The notes: generated by a model not told the origin, from the letters alone. Numbered from the stretch's first letter, positions 26,574-36,976 are shown. The stretch is 64,000 nucleotides of DNA from DATCIH01 sp036507955 (GCA_036507955.1 DATCIH010000116.1:1-64000), one strand, 5' to 3'. Made by a program: numbers and translations.

Positions 26574-27539
26574 TCAAAATGCACTCTCGCCATCAAGTAA
26601 CTTGGACAACCTGTTACAGGATAGTACAAGTATTAATGATACTACCGATGTAAATATTCCTGCCGTAGTAGCAAAAGAGTATCTTCCAAGCGGTATGCCT
26701 AAATTATATACATATATTTCCAGTGTTTGAGCAACATCCATAACCATACTGTTTTTTAGAAGATATACTTGTTCAAAATTAGCTGTAAGTAACCATCCAA
26801 CATTAAGTATCATTAATATTTTAATAGTGGGGATTATACTTGGCAGTGTTATAGCAAAAATTTTTCTAATTCTACCAGCTCCATCAATACTTGCGGCTTC
26901 ATATAATTCACTATCAATAGCAGTCATAGCTGCTAAATAAATAATTGTACCCCACCCTATTTCTTTCCAGAGATCAGAACCTGCTAATATACCCCAAAAC
27001 AATCCTGGGATGCCCATAAATGCTATAGGGTCCTTAATAAAATGCAATGAGATTAAAATTTGATTCACTATACCATCATCTGGGGAAAGTACACTTGTAA
27101 CTATGCTTGCAGCTACTACCCAAGAAACAAAATGTGGTAGATATGATATAGTTTGAACTGCCTTCTTAAATCTAGCATTTCTTACTTCATTTATTAGCAC
27201 TGCGAGTCCTATAGACCCAGTAAATCCAGTAACAAATTTTAAGGTACTAATCCCAAGTGTATTTCTGATCGAAAGATAAAAATCTTTATCTTTAAATAGT
27301 TCTGCAAAATTTTTCAAACCAACCCAATCAGAATGTTGAACACCAAGAGCTGGTTTGTAGTTTTGAAAAGCCATTACCCATCCCCATAAAGGTACATAAC
27401 TAAAAAGTAGAAGTAATAGTAAAAAAGGAAGTGTAATAATTATTAACTCCTTTTGTTCTCCTAATCTTTTTGAAAAGCTCTTTTTAGGTTTGTAACTAAG
27501 AGGCTTTGTAATTTTCATATCTGCTTCTGGTCTTTCCAT
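26574..27539 (-). CDS. Carbohydrate ABC permease, LplB type
   Basis: A 321-residue CUT1 permease of the LplB branch. Following a cytoplasmic N-terminus, the first helix (LIIITLPFLLLLLLFSYVPL) leads into WGWVMAFQNYKPALG. The coupling loop is LYEAASIDGAGRIRKIFAIT. The frame opens at 27554, but ATG 27539 sits 6 nt after GGGAGGA and is preferred. It pairs with the downstream LplC-type subunit. Confidence 0.92.
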   Translation of the reverse strand: MERPEADMKITKPLSYKPKKSFSKRLGEQKELIIITLPFLLLLLLFSYVPLWGWVMAFQNYKPALGVQHSDWVGLKNFAELFKDKDFYLSIRNTLGISTLKFVTGFTGSIGLAVLINEVRNARFKKAVQTISYLPHFVSWVVAASIVTSVLSPDDGIVNQILISLHFIKDPIAFMGIPGLFWGILAGSDLWKEIGWGTIIYLAAMTAIDSELYEAASIDGAGRIRKIFAITLPSIIPTIKILMILNVGWLLTANFEQVYLLKNSMVMDVAQTLEIYVYNLGIPLGRYSFATTAGIFTSVVSLILVLSCNRLSKLLDGESAF

Positions 27540-27566
27540 GCTAGCTCCTCCCAAGTATTTATATTA

Positions 27567-27605
27567 GTATTAAAAAAGTATACATAATGTATACTTTTTT
27601 AATAC
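27567..27605 (-). terminator. Intercistronic hairpin between binding protein and permeases
   Basis: A perfect 17-bp inverted repeat (27567-27583 with 27589-27605) has a 5-nt loop and a T run within the stem. Its place after the binding-protein gene suggests partial termination or 3'-end protection, giving more lipoprotein than permease. Confidence 0.7.
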
Positions 27606-27620
27606 ATGTTTATTTAAACT

Positions 27621-29273
27621 TTACTTCCAGTTTTTTACCCTACCTTGAATTTGCTTTGTAATATAATCATCACCAACATTATAGTTAATGCCTTTCATAT
27701 CTTTACTGTATTGAGACCATACGCTCTCAAAGGTAGATGGTTTTGCCATGACAAGTGATGCCATATATTTTTGTTGTAAATCATTTGTTTTCTGCTGTGC
27801 TACTTTAACTACTGGTTCCGAATCTGGTATTGATATATCCCAACCATATCCAAAATCTGATTTAACAGCAGGCGCAAACATATCATTAAGATTCGTAACT
27901 TTGTAAGCATCCATCACTTCTTTTTCATAAGGTTGATATTTTGCTGCTATATACTCTGGAGTATCTTGAGGATTTACAAAATTTCCATCAGCGTATTTTG
28001 CATCTGCACCCGCATCAGAGTGAGGGAAGAACCAAATCCCACCAACCCCAGTTTTCTGTGGGTATGTTGGATCAGCCAATTTAGCTGATTGTGCAGCAGT
28101 TTGTATCATTTTGCCATCTTTAACTGTATAGTCTACGCCTTCAATACCCCAATTATTAAGTTTTTGTATATCATCTGAAGCCATCTTGTCAAGCATTTTA
28201 AATGCAGCAACAGGATCTTTACAGGATTTAGTTATATATATTCCTCCTCCTGTACCAATAGATATAAGCCCGCTGTATGCATCTTTTGCCACGCCATCAA
28301 ACAAAATAGGTAATGCAAATGGAACTCTATCAAATGCTTTTTGTTGTTCTAGTGAAGTAATAGCATCCTGTATCTCCCATCTACCCATATACATACCAAG
28401 TACTCTTCCAGCAGCTACTTTAGCTTTGAAAGCATCATTGTTATCTATAAATAATTGTTTATCTATAATGTTTTTGCCCCACTCAACATTCAGTTTTTGA
28501 ATATAGTTATGAGTGAAATCTGATAAGCCAAAGTTATGAGCTACATTTTTATCATCAACATAACAAGCACCAGTGTTTGGATATCCTGCTAAATAGCTTC
28601 CTACGTTAGCTATAAGATAGTTTTCTTTAACTGCATTAGTCGTGAATCCTATATTTGGTTTACCATTATATGTAGGATTTTTAACCATGTAATCTTCAAT
28701 TAGTTTGAAATATTGATCTAAAGTTTTTACTGCTGGATACCCTGCTTGTTTTAAGACATCCTTTGCTAGATAAAATCCTGAGCCAGGATATAAGGGTGTA
28801 GGCCCTGTTCTAAATGGTGGTAGTGAATAAGTATGTCCATCTTTTAAGTTCTTTAATTTCTTAAGATCGTTGCCATAAGCTTTCTTTATGTTAGTACCAT
28901 ATTTCTCAATATAATCCTCTAATGGAATCACTGCTCCAGCATTAATAAATGTATCTACATCACCTGCGTCTAGAGAAATTAGATCAGGATATTCTCCAGA
29001 TGCTATCATAACTCCAGACTTGGTTTTAGAATCTGTTCCAACCAAATAGTCAGTCTTAAAGGTAGTCCCAGTAATTTTAGTTATTATTTTTCCTACTGCT
29101 GTGTTTGAAATATCCACAGGTTTAGTATCAAGATTAAAAAAAAGCGAGAAATTAGTTTGCCCTTTTTTACTTGCAGAACCTTTTACTCCCGTTTTATCTG
29201 ATCCACAACCAGTAAAAAGAAAAACAACAAGTGATAGGGATAGTAAAGTTGCAAAAATTTTCTTTCTATTCAT
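27621..29273 (-). CDS. Oligosaccharide-binding lipoprotein, LplA type
   Basis: A 550-residue extracellular solute-binding protein with signal peptide and lipobox LFTGC (Cys near residue 23). Large LplA-type binding proteins of about 500-560 residues accompany LplB/LplC permeases. Features include SGEYPDLISLDAGDVDTFI (hinge region) and a Trp/Asp-rich C-terminal half. It is the first gene of the operon, driven by the promoter at 29349-29377 with an operator in its spacer. The ligand is unknown; oligouronides or rhamnosyl oligosaccharides are typical for homologues. Confidence 0.9.
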   Translation of the reverse strand: MNRKKIFATLLSLSLVVFLFTGCGSDKTGVKGSASKKGQTNFSLFFNLDTKPVDISNTAVGKIITKITGTTFKTDYLVGTDSKTKSGVMIASGEYPDLISLDAGDVDTFINAGAVIPLEDYIEKYGTNIKKAYGNDLKKLKNLKDGHTYSLPPFRTGPTPLYPGSGFYLAKDVLKQAGYPAVKTLDQYFKLIEDYMVKNPTYNGKPNIGFTTNAVKENYLIANVGSYLAGYPNTGACYVDDKNVAHNFGLSDFTHNYIQKLNVEWGKNIIDKQLFIDNNDAFKAKVAAGRVLGMYMGRWEIQDAITSLEQQKAFDRVPFALPILFDGVAKDAYSGLISIGTGGGIYITKSCKDPVAAFKMLDKMASDDIQKLNNWGIEGVDYTVKDGKMIQTAAQSAKLADPTYPQKTGVGGIWFFPHSDAGADAKYADGNFVNPQDTPEYIAAKYQPYEKEVMDAYKVTNLNDMFAPAVKSDFGYGWDISIPDSEPVVKVAQQKTNDLQQKYMASLVMAKPSTFESVWSQYSKDMKGINYNVGDDYITKQIQGRVKNWK

Positions 29274-29348
29274 TTTTATACCCCCTTAATTTTAAAGTCT
29301 TACAAAAATACAAATAATATATAGTTTTGTAATATAACCTTTACATTG

Positions 29349-29377
29349 ATATTACGATGTAAACATTTACTATTCAA
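29349..29377 (-). promoter_or_regulatory. Promoter of the leftward transporter operon
   Basis: On the minus strand TTGAAT (29377-29372) and TAATAT (29354-29349) are spaced 17 bp, about 75 bp before the binding-protein start. The spacer is almost filled by a GTAAA-NN-TTTAC palindrome. Confidence 0.6.
29358..29371. promoter_or_regulatory. Palindromic operator, cre-like
   Basis: TGTAAACATTTACT lies in the promoter spacer. It matches the catabolite-repression (CcpA) cre consensus at 12 of 14 positions, lacking the central CG. The same 14 bases occur at 35232-35245 in the opposite transporter's promoter. Confidence 0.5.
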
Positions 29378-29435
29378 TATATAAAACTTATATCTTACTC
29401 TAATAATTAAACATCAGTTTATAACTAAGGAAGGT

Positions 29436-30797
29436 CTAAATACTATGTTCTCTGGTAAGATTCTTCATCCATTTAAAGCGATTGACCTTTACGACTGCAA
29501 CACCACATTTTAAGATTTGGTCAGATTTTAGACACATAAACACTACCACGGGAGGAGCATGAAATACAAAAGCCGCTATCCATGCAGAAGGTATAACCAC
29601 AAGCCATACAAAGATTATGTCATTAATAAGTACAAAATAAATAGAACCACCAGCACGTACTATCCCTGTCAAAGTAGACATCTGATAAGAGGTGCCCACC
29701 AATGTAACAGATAGAACAATCAGAAATTGGGTTGTCATTATAATGGTACTTCCCGAAACATGATAGAGCAGTAGTATGTAATCTTTTGCTATAAACAAAG
29801 CTATTCCGGAAATCACTCCCAGAATAAGGAACAAAACTTGTAGTTTTTTTGCATATTGCTTTACTAAAATATAATCACCAGAACCAACGGTTTTTCCAAT
29901 AATAACAGCGGCTGCACCTGCTGTCCCATATACTGCAACACTTAGCATTGAAAAAATTACATTTGAAATACTGACTGAGGCAAGCGCCGTAGCACCAAGC
30001 CTTCCTATAATGCCACCCTGCACAGCTAAATTCACACCCCAAAGTACATCTCCTGAAATAACAGGAAAACCATACTTTAGAAAGTCCTTTAGTAGCGTGA
30101 ATTTTGATTTTAACAAGTCCTTGAATCTAAGTCGAAGTTTATCATCAACGAACCTTACATAAATAATCATGATAAAAGTTTCTAACATACGGGCTACCAG
30201 TGTGGCAGTAGCAGAGCCACGAATACCAAGTGCTGGTGCGCCAAGATGACCAAAGATCAATACCCAATTGAGAAATATGTTAACAAAAAATGTAACTATG
30301 GATATATACATTCCAATTTTTACTCTTTCCACGCAACGCATGGAAGAAATGAGAACTTGAGTGATACAAAAGAAAATATATGTAAACCGTATGATTGTCA
30401 TATACTTAAGACCCTCAGTTATTACCTTTTGTTCATTAGTAAAAATCCTTAGAATTTGCACAGGAAATATTAGTGTAGCCAGGAGAAAAATTAGTCCTGC
30501 TCCTAGGCTGAGCTTTAGAGCAATCCCAATTATGATTTTAACACTATCTGTATCTTTTTTACCCCAATATTGGACAGCTAAAATAGTTACAGCTGCACCC
30601 AAGCCTATTACTAGCATCTGAAGAATATTTTGAATTTGATTAGCTACAAATACAGCTGATATAGAACGTTCACCAAGAGATGATACCATTAAATTGTCTG
30701 TTAAACCTACAGAATAAGTTATAACATTTTGAAGGGCTATTGGCAGAGCAAGTAACAAAACCCATTTGTATAAGCTTTTTTTTTGTAATATTTTCAT
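29436..30797 (-). CDS. MATE-family efflux transporter
   Basis: A 453-residue membrane protein with about twelve hydrophobic helices in two homologous halves. The N-terminal half starts LALPIALQNVITYSVGLTDN, and the second half carries PVISGDVLWGVNLAVQGGII, both typical of the NorM/DinF branch. It would export a drug or metabolite in exchange for Na+ or H+. ATG 30797 follows AAGGAAGG; the TTG immediately before it is less likely. The C-terminus ends in a basic tail. There is no functional link to the adjacent transporter operon beyond orientation. Confidence 0.88.
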   Translation of the reverse strand: MKILQKKSLYKWVLLLALPIALQNVITYSVGLTDNLMVSSLGERSISAVFVANQIQNILQMLVIGLGAAVTILAVQYWGKKDTDSVKIIIGIALKLSLGAGLIFLLATLIFPVQILRIFTNEQKVITEGLKYMTIIRFTYIFFCITQVLISSMRCVERVKIGMYISIVTFFVNIFLNWVLIFGHLGAPALGIRGSATATLVARMLETFIMIIYVRFVDDKLRLRFKDLLKSKFTLLKDFLKYGFPVISGDVLWGVNLAVQGGIIGRLGATALASVSISNVIFSMLSVAVYGTAGAAAVIIGKTVGSGDYILVKQYAKKLQVLFLILGVISGIALFIAKDYILLLYHVSGSTIIMTTQFLIVLSVTLVGTSYQMSTLTGIVRAGGSIYFVLINDIIFVWLVVIPSAWIAAFVFHAPPVVVFMCLKSDQILKCGVAVVKVNRFKWMKNLTREHSI

Positions 30798-30974
30798 CAA
30801 GTTTTTCCTTCCTTCTTTAAGCTGATAGTCTATTGTATAAGTTACATATTAATACCGATTTTCTTTTGAATTTTATTTATACTTATAATTACTCTATTAT
30901 ATTACTTGCCTTTTAAATGGTCAAACCAATTATGGATCTTTTTAGAGGCTTGTCCTCAAGCCAATTAACTTAAA

Positions 30975-31014
30975 TAAAAACCTCCCAAGCAATAAATAGA
31001 ACTGCCTGAGAGGT
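30975..31014 (-). terminator. Terminator of the DUF1292 gene
   Basis: A 12-bp stem (30980-30991 with 31003-31014, two G-U pairs) is followed leftward by a T run, directly beyond the stop at 31019. Confidence 0.75.
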
Positions 31015-31018
31015 ATAT

Positions 31019-31249
31019 TTAATTCTGCATATACTTCTGTAATACTCTTTCGAATTCTTCTCCCTCACCTATGCACAAGTATTCTGTCTCTCCATTCTTG
31101 ACTACTGACTTATATGCACATACTTCATCTGATTCTTTGGGACCAGCTATCACATATTCATTTCCAGCAATTTTAATATCATCGATCAATTCTAATTCTA
31201 CTTTCTCCCCATTTTCATTTAGTACAGTGATTATTTCATATTCTTTCAT
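31019..31249 (-). CDS. DUF1292 family small protein
   Basis: A 76-residue acidic protein beginning MKEYEIITVLNENGEKVELE and ending in a Glu-rich helix with LCIGEGEEFERVL. The layout of a short beta domain with VIAGPKESDEVCAYK fits the DUF1292 family, which is widespread in Clostridia and has no known function. The frame opens at 31267, but ATG 31249 is 6 nt after AGAAGGG. It is monocistronic. Confidence 0.75.
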   Translation of the reverse strand: MKEYEIITVLNENGEKVELELIDDIKIAGNEYVIAGPKESDEVCAYKSVVKNGETEYLCIGEGEEFERVLQKYMQN

Positions 31250-31363
31250 AAACATCCCTTCTTTCACTTATTATGTTGTGTCTAAGGAAAGCTTTTATAC
31301 CAAATTCCCAAACTAAATGGTAACTTAACAAAAATGTTTTATAATAAAATACAAATTAAAATC

Positions 31364-31406
31364 AACACTTCATAAAAGTTTAAATTATGAAGTGTTATTT
31401 TTTTTT
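31364..31406 (+). terminator. Orphan rho-independent terminator
   Basis: AACACTTCATA (31364-31374) pairs perfectly with TATGAAGTGTT (31386-31396), followed by a run of nine T. No plus-strand gene ends upstream, so it terminates an unannotated short transcript or is left over from a deleted gene. Confidence 0.7.
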
Positions 31407-31556
31407 GATAAGAATTAAATTTTTACTCTTTAAATAATGAATGTACATATAAAGTATTAGAGATATAAATGGATGATTAGGAATATTGAAGCTAATAATT
31501 CGGTGTGATATATTTATATTTAGATGCAATTTTTATAAGTAAAAAGGAGCAATCTT

Positions 31557-32788
31557 ATGAAATAAGATAATCCCATTATTCCAGGGTTTCATCCAGATCC
31601 AAGTAGCTATACGTGGCTGGAATCCTGTAGATGAAAAGCCATATTCGGATAGTGCTCTTTGGCTGGTATTTACACTTTGTGCGTATTTAAAAGAATCTGG
31701 AGATCTAGATATATTGTCAGAAAAAGTATCTTATTATGATGAAGGGAGTGAAACGGTTCTTGGGCATATTGAACAAGCACTTACCTTTCTTGAAAATAAT
31801 AAAGGATCACATGGTCTTATTTTGATTAAGTTCGGAGATTGGAACGATTCCCTAACTGCAATTGGGAAAGAAGGACGTGGAGAAAGTGTTTGGATTAGCA
31901 TAGCTTATGCAGAAGCCTTGCGTCAGATGTCAGAGCTTTCGCAATACCTTGAAGATAATAATAGAAAAAGTGATTTTGAAATGCGCCGTAAAACTATTTC
32001 AGATGCAGTGAATAACAATGCCTGGGTATTTAAGATGCTTTGATGATAACGGGATTCCTGTAGGATCTAAGACTAACAAATACGGGAAAATATTTATGGA
32101 GCCTCAGTGATGGTCACTTATAGCAGGTATTGCTGATGAAGAAAGAGCATTAAAACTAATAAATTCTTGTGATGAAATGCTTGATACAAATGTTGGTTAT
32201 TTACTTCTTGCTCCAGCTTTTATGGAAATCGATAATAATATAGGTAGGATTAGCAGTATGGAACCAGGAATCGCAGAAAATGGCACTGTATACTCTCACA
32301 CGAATATTTGGATGATATTAGGGCTTCTAAAATATGGAATGGCAGATAAAGCCTATAAGCTTTTTAAAAAGATTTCTCCTGGCTATGTTGAAAACATGAA
32401 TGATGTCAAAAACAATTGTCCTCCCTATATGTATGCTAATTGTTATTTTGGCCCAGATCATAAAAGCAACAAATATCAGATGGAATTTACATGGATAACA
32501 GGATCAGTAGCTTGGTTCAATACTGTTATACTAAATAATATGATAGGTGCTAGAGCCGAGTATAATGGATTAGTTATTGAGCCATGCATACCTTCTGAGT
32601 AGGAAGAGCTTAGTGTGGGTAGATATTATCGAGGCATCGTATATCATATTGAGATAAAAAACCCACAGCATATACAAAGAGGAATTATTGAATTGGAAGT
32701 TGATGGCAAAAAGATATTAGGTAATACAATACCATTTTATAAGGATAGTAAGATTCATAATATAATCGCAATTATGAGAAAAACATAA
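31557..32788 (+). pseudogene. Chimeric GH43::GH94 pseudogene
   Basis: A good ribosome-binding site (AAAGGAG) precedes ATG 31557, AAA, then TAA as codon 3. The frame continues with DNPIIPGFHPDPSS, the N-terminus of GH43 beta-xylosidase/arabinofuranosidase proteins. Near 31607 the sequence switches to RGWNPVDEKPYSDSALWLVF and then FGDWND, a GH94 glycoside phosphorylase C-terminal half. Further lesions are a frameshift near 32030, TGA at 32108 and TAG at 32600. Intact stretches are 31714-32043 and 32177-32602. An internal deletion appears to have fused the start of one gene to the end of another. Confidence 0.8.
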
Positions 32789-32846
32789 ACATAAAATCCA
32801 GTTGTAAATACCGCTTTAAATTACTCTTAAAGGAGAAAAAATATAT

Positions 32847-35182
32847 ATGGATATGGGTATTACCAAAATGAATGGTACAAAATGGATAGGGCTTGATAAT
32901 AACGATAATACTACAGAAGTACTAATTGATTTTAAAAACACTTACAATTTAGATAAATTGGTTAATCTAGAGGTTTGTATTACTGCAAATAACTGCTACA
33001 AACTTTGGGTAAATGGTGTATATGCCACTTCAGGACCCTGTAAAGGAGATAGGTGGCGACAATTTTTCGATGTAGTTAGTATTAGCAGATTTTTGAAAAT
33101 AGGAATTAATGTGATTGCTGTAGAAGTTTTATATTACAAGCCAGCACTGTATGGTGAGAGGAATAAAATGGGCCCTATTAATACAGTGACAAATACGCTA
33201 GGACCTATGTTTGCCCTAAAAGGTGAAGGCATAGATGATAAGGGAAACATAATTGTAGATGTAACTACAGGTAAAGCTAATTGGAAATACCACATTAATG
33301 ATAAAGTGAGGTGGCAAGTTCCTGGCCCTGAGTATGGTTTTATTCCAATAGGCGCTTTTCAAATTTTTTATGGTAAGGAAAATAGTAATGATTGGAAAAC
33401 GAAGGAATCAAATGATTCAAAATGGAAACAAGCATTCAACAAATACGATACTGATGGAAGTGGATGGGGTGGATATTCTCCCCTTCCACTTGTAGAAAGA
33501 TCTATACCTTTAATGTATAACGTTAAGAAAAGTTTTAACAAAGAGATGAATAATACTCATTATTTTTCAAATAAAGATAAAACAATAGTTCCCCAAAACT
33601 CTAAAATCGTTATTGAGATGGACACTGGGGAACTTACAAATGGATATTTTTGTTTGCATACTTTAAATGCGAAAACCAGTAAAATTAAAGTAACCTATGC
33701 TGAATGCTATTCAGGTGAAATTATAAAGCAATACAGACAAAAAGGTATCAGAGATGATAATAAAAATTATACATTATTCGGAGTCTCTGATGTATTCTTC
33801 CCATCAGATGGTGATAATTTATTTGAAACATTTAATTATAGAACTTTTAGATTTATAAAAATTGAAATAGAGACAAAAGACTCAGCTATGATTTTATACA
33901 AACCTAATTTTATACAAACAGGCTATCCCCTTGAAATTAAGGCATCTTTCAAATCATGTTTTGATTGGACTAGATATTTATGGGAGACAAGTCTAAGGAC
34001 ATTAAAAAATTGTATGCATGATACCTATATTGATTGTCCTTATTATGAACGAATGCAATATGCAATGGATACTAGGCTAGAAATATTATTTACTTATATG
34101 GTATCAGGAGATACTCGCTTGGCGAAAAAAGCCATTGAAGATTTTTATTTTCTTTTACTCCTTATGGACTGATACAATCAAGAGCCCCTTCAGATGAACC
34201 TAATATTGTGCCTGTTTTCTCATTATACTGGATATTTATGCTGCATGATTATTACTGGCAGACGGGAGATGTAAATATCCTTAAAAGATACAGACCAGCA
34301 ATTGATTCTATTTTAGATTGGTTTGAAAGAAAAAAAGGAGACTATGACCTTACGCAGAATTACTATTATTGGAAATTTACCGATTGGGTAGAATCTTGGC
34401 AAAACAAAGAAGGTCAACTTACTGCCATTTCGAAGGCAAGTGAAAGTGGACCCTCAACTACAAATAATCTTTTATATGCACTAGCGCTACAATATTCTGC
34501 TGAAATAATGGAAATAACTGAAAGGGAGAGCTTGGCCGTAGAGTATAAAGAACGTGTAGATACTATTTTAGAGAGTATAGAAATGTATTGCTGGGATGAA
34601 AAAAAGTGTTTATATAGAGAAGGTCCAAGAATTGATGAGTATACACAGCATGCTCAAGCCTTGGCGGTTTTAACCCACCTTGCCAAAAAAGAAAAAGCGA
34701 AAATCATACTAAGGAATTCAATTACAAATAATTCAGTATACAAGTGCACTTATGTATTTACTTATTACTTATTTAGTGCAATTGAAGCATCAAATCTATA
34801 TTATTTAACAGAGAATATGTGGGATAAATGGAAGGAAGGACAGGCTCTTAACTTAACTACTTTTCCTGAAGATTTTACTAGGAGTAGGAGTGACTGCCAC
34901 GGATGGAGTGCACTTCCTCTTTATGAATTTACAAGAAATATACTCGGAGTAAGGCCACTAAAAGCTGGTTGGAAAGAAATTGAAATAAAACCTCTATATA
35001 GTTATATCCATGAATTTAGTGGTAAATGATTATTTCGCTTCATAAGTACCACTTTAGTTGATTTAGAGTACCATTGGTTTGTAGTAATGGTACCGGTAAT
35101 ATCTTAGTGGATTCCATTACGAGTTGTTTTGCCGGAAGGACAAATCTATACGTTTACAGATGGAGGAGAATTCAAAATTTAA
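32847..35182 (+). pseudogene. Frameshifted GH78 alpha-L-rhamnosidase
   Basis: Residues 1-441 (32847-34172) include the N-terminal carbohydrate-binding region (WVNGVYATSGPCKGDRWRQ) and the catalytic entry DTYIDCPYYERMQYAMDTR. At the T-rich stretch 34141-34156 the frame changes. The continuation (open to 35029) reads SFTPYGLIQSRAPSDEP, then the (alpha/alpha)6 barrel with YYYWKFTDWVESW and SDCHGWSALPLYEF. A further stop/frameshift at about 35030 breaks the C-terminal beta domain, whose end (RVVLPEGQIYTFTDGGEF) is still readable to 35182. It has a ribosome-binding site. Family members remove terminal L-rhamnose from pectin-type glycans. Inactive unless the frameshift is a sequencing error. Confidence 0.85.
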
Positions 35183-35221
35183 AGTGATATTAATAGGGAT
35201 AGAAATGAATTAATAGTGATA

Positions 35222-35250
35222 TTGAAAGCTATGTAAACATTTACTATAAT
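35222..35250 (+). promoter_or_regulatory. Promoter of the rightward transporter operon
   Basis: TTGAAA (35222-35227) and a perfect TATAAT (35245-35250) are 17 bp apart, about 50 bp before the start at 35300. Confidence 0.75.
35232..35245. promoter_or_regulatory. Palindromic operator, cre-like
   Basis: TGTAAACATTTACT fills the spacer between -35 and -10, identical to the site at 29358-29371. A bound protein here would block RNA polymerase. Confidence 0.5.
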
Positions 35251-35299
35251 TAAATTAGAATCAAAGAGCCAGAATATATAAATGCAAGGGGGACTTATT

Positions 35300-36976
35300 A
35301 TGAACAAAAAGCCGTTGGTATTATTGTTAGCCTTGTCAATGGTAGTATCTACTTCATTAAGCTCATGCGGAACTAAAAAACCAACTACATCCAAAACTAA
35401 CCTGGGTAATGCTTCAGATGGACCATTTACCAAATATAAAGAGCCTGTGACAGTTAATATTGCTTTCATGGGATCCGATGTTACTACTGGAAGATCCCCA
35501 AAGGATACTGTGGATGACAATGTCTGGATTAGATCAATTAAAGAGGATTTGAACATCGATATAAAGGTTCTTTGGACTGTAAATGGGGTTGACAATTATA
35601 AAACAAAACTTAATTTAGCTATAGCTAGTAATGCTCTTCCAGATATAATTTCAACATCAAATTATACGCAGTTTGATAAACTTCTAACTAATGATAAAAT
35701 TGAAGATCTTACACAATATTATAACAAATATGCATATCCTAAATTTAAACAGTGGTACACCGAAGATGGCGGAATTATGAAAAGTTGGGGTACTGTAGAT
35801 GGGAAAATGATGGGTATTTCAAACGGTGGTGTCCTCTATGATTCCACACGTATGGTACATATTCGTCATGATTGGTTTGTTAAAACTGGATTACCTAAGC
35901 CTAAAACAATGAATGATGTTATAGACATAGCAAAAGCTTTTAAAGCTGATGATCCAACTAGATATGGTTTCACAATGGATAAGACAATTATAGGTGAGGG
36001 TGAAGGCGATTTAGTTGGATTCGCAAATGCTTTCGGAGTTTATCCAAGAACGTGGAATAAGGATGCGAGTGGAAAGATTATTTATGGTTCAATACAACCA
36101 GGTATGAAAGATGTTCTCTCAACTGTTGCAGATTTGTACAAAGACAAATTGATTGACCCTGAATTTGCTGTTAAAACAGGTATGCAAGTCGCTGAACAAT
36201 TGACCAGTGGTAAAGTAGGAGTAATATTAGGTAATTTTTGGCTTGAAAGTTGGCCACTTCCTGATTTATATAAAGCAAAAAATGTTGATTGGGACGTTTA
36301 CCCACTAATGCCTATGGCTAGTAACACAGGAGATTTCAAGGTTCAAACCGATCCAACTCAAGGTGCAATGATTACCGTTAGAAAAGGTTTTGCACATCCA
36401 GAAGCTGCATTTAAGATTATGAATTATGAAGCTTCCAAACTTAATGACCCAGATAAGGCTGATACTGCAAAATTCCATAGCGATGATAAATATTCCTATT
36501 TTGGTTGGGGACCAATTAGTTTAGAGTTATCTCCTTTAAAAGTTAATTTCGATACTCAAGTAAATGTTACTAATGCTATAGACAAAAATGATGAATCATA
36601 TTTAAAAACACCACATGATAAGTTACAATATAAAGCTGTTAAAGCATATGTTGATGCTGTGGCTGCAGGGACGAAACCAGATCAGAATGATTGGGGAATG
36701 TATAAATTCTTCTATGGCGAAAATTCAACATTTGGTGTTCAAAATACTTATTTTAAAAATAATTCCTATCTTTCAAGTGTTATAGCAGGATATGAGACAC
36801 CTGAGATGGCAAGAAAGAAATCTACTCTTGAAAATTTAGAGGATACTGCTTTTATAGAAATTATTACAGGTAAAAAGCCTCTTAATTCTTTTGATGCCTT
36901 TGTAGCTCAATGGAATGAGCTTGGTGGTAAGACTATAACTTCAGAGGTAAATACTTGGTACAAAAATAAAAAATAA
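35300..36976 (+). CDS. Oligosaccharide-binding lipoprotein, LplA type
   Basis: A 558-residue solute-binding protein. The signal peptide MNKKPLVLLLALSMVVSTSL ends in SLSSC, giving a lipidated Cys near residue 23. The mature part contains SNALPDIISTSNYTQFDKL and a long Asp/Trp-rich second lobe, as in LplA. The frame opens at 35282, but ATG 35300 follows AAGGGGG at normal distance. It heads an operon with two permeases, a YesN regulator, a YesM kinase and a GH42 enzyme, so its ligand is probably a beta-galactosyl oligosaccharide such as pectic galactan fragments (inferred). Confidence 0.9.
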   Translation: MNKKPLVLLLALSMVVSTSLSSCGTKKPTTSKTNLGNASDGPFTKYKEPVTVNIAFMGSDVTTGRSPKDTVDDNVWIRSIKEDLNIDIKVLWTVNGVDNYKTKLNLAIASNALPDIISTSNYTQFDKLLTNDKIEDLTQYYNKYAYPKFKQWYTEDGGIMKSWGTVDGKMMGISNGGVLYDSTRMVHIRHDWFVKTGLPKPKTMNDVIDIAKAFKADDPTRYGFTMDKTIIGEGEGDLVGFANAFGVYPRTWNKDASGKIIYGSIQPGMKDVLSTVADLYKDKLIDPEFAVKTGMQVAEQLTSGKVGVILGNFWLESWPLPDLYKAKNVDWDVYPLMPMASNTGDFKVQTDPTQGAMITVRKGFAHPEAAFKIMNYEASKLNDPDKADTAKFHSDDKYSYFGWGPISLELSPLKVNFDTQVNVTNAIDKNDESYLKTPHDKLQYKAVKAYVDAVAAGTKPDQNDWGMYKFFYGENSTFGVQNTYFKNNSYLSSVIAGYETPEMARKKSTLENLEDTAFIEIITGKKPLNSFDAFVAQWNELGGKTITSEVNTWYKNKK

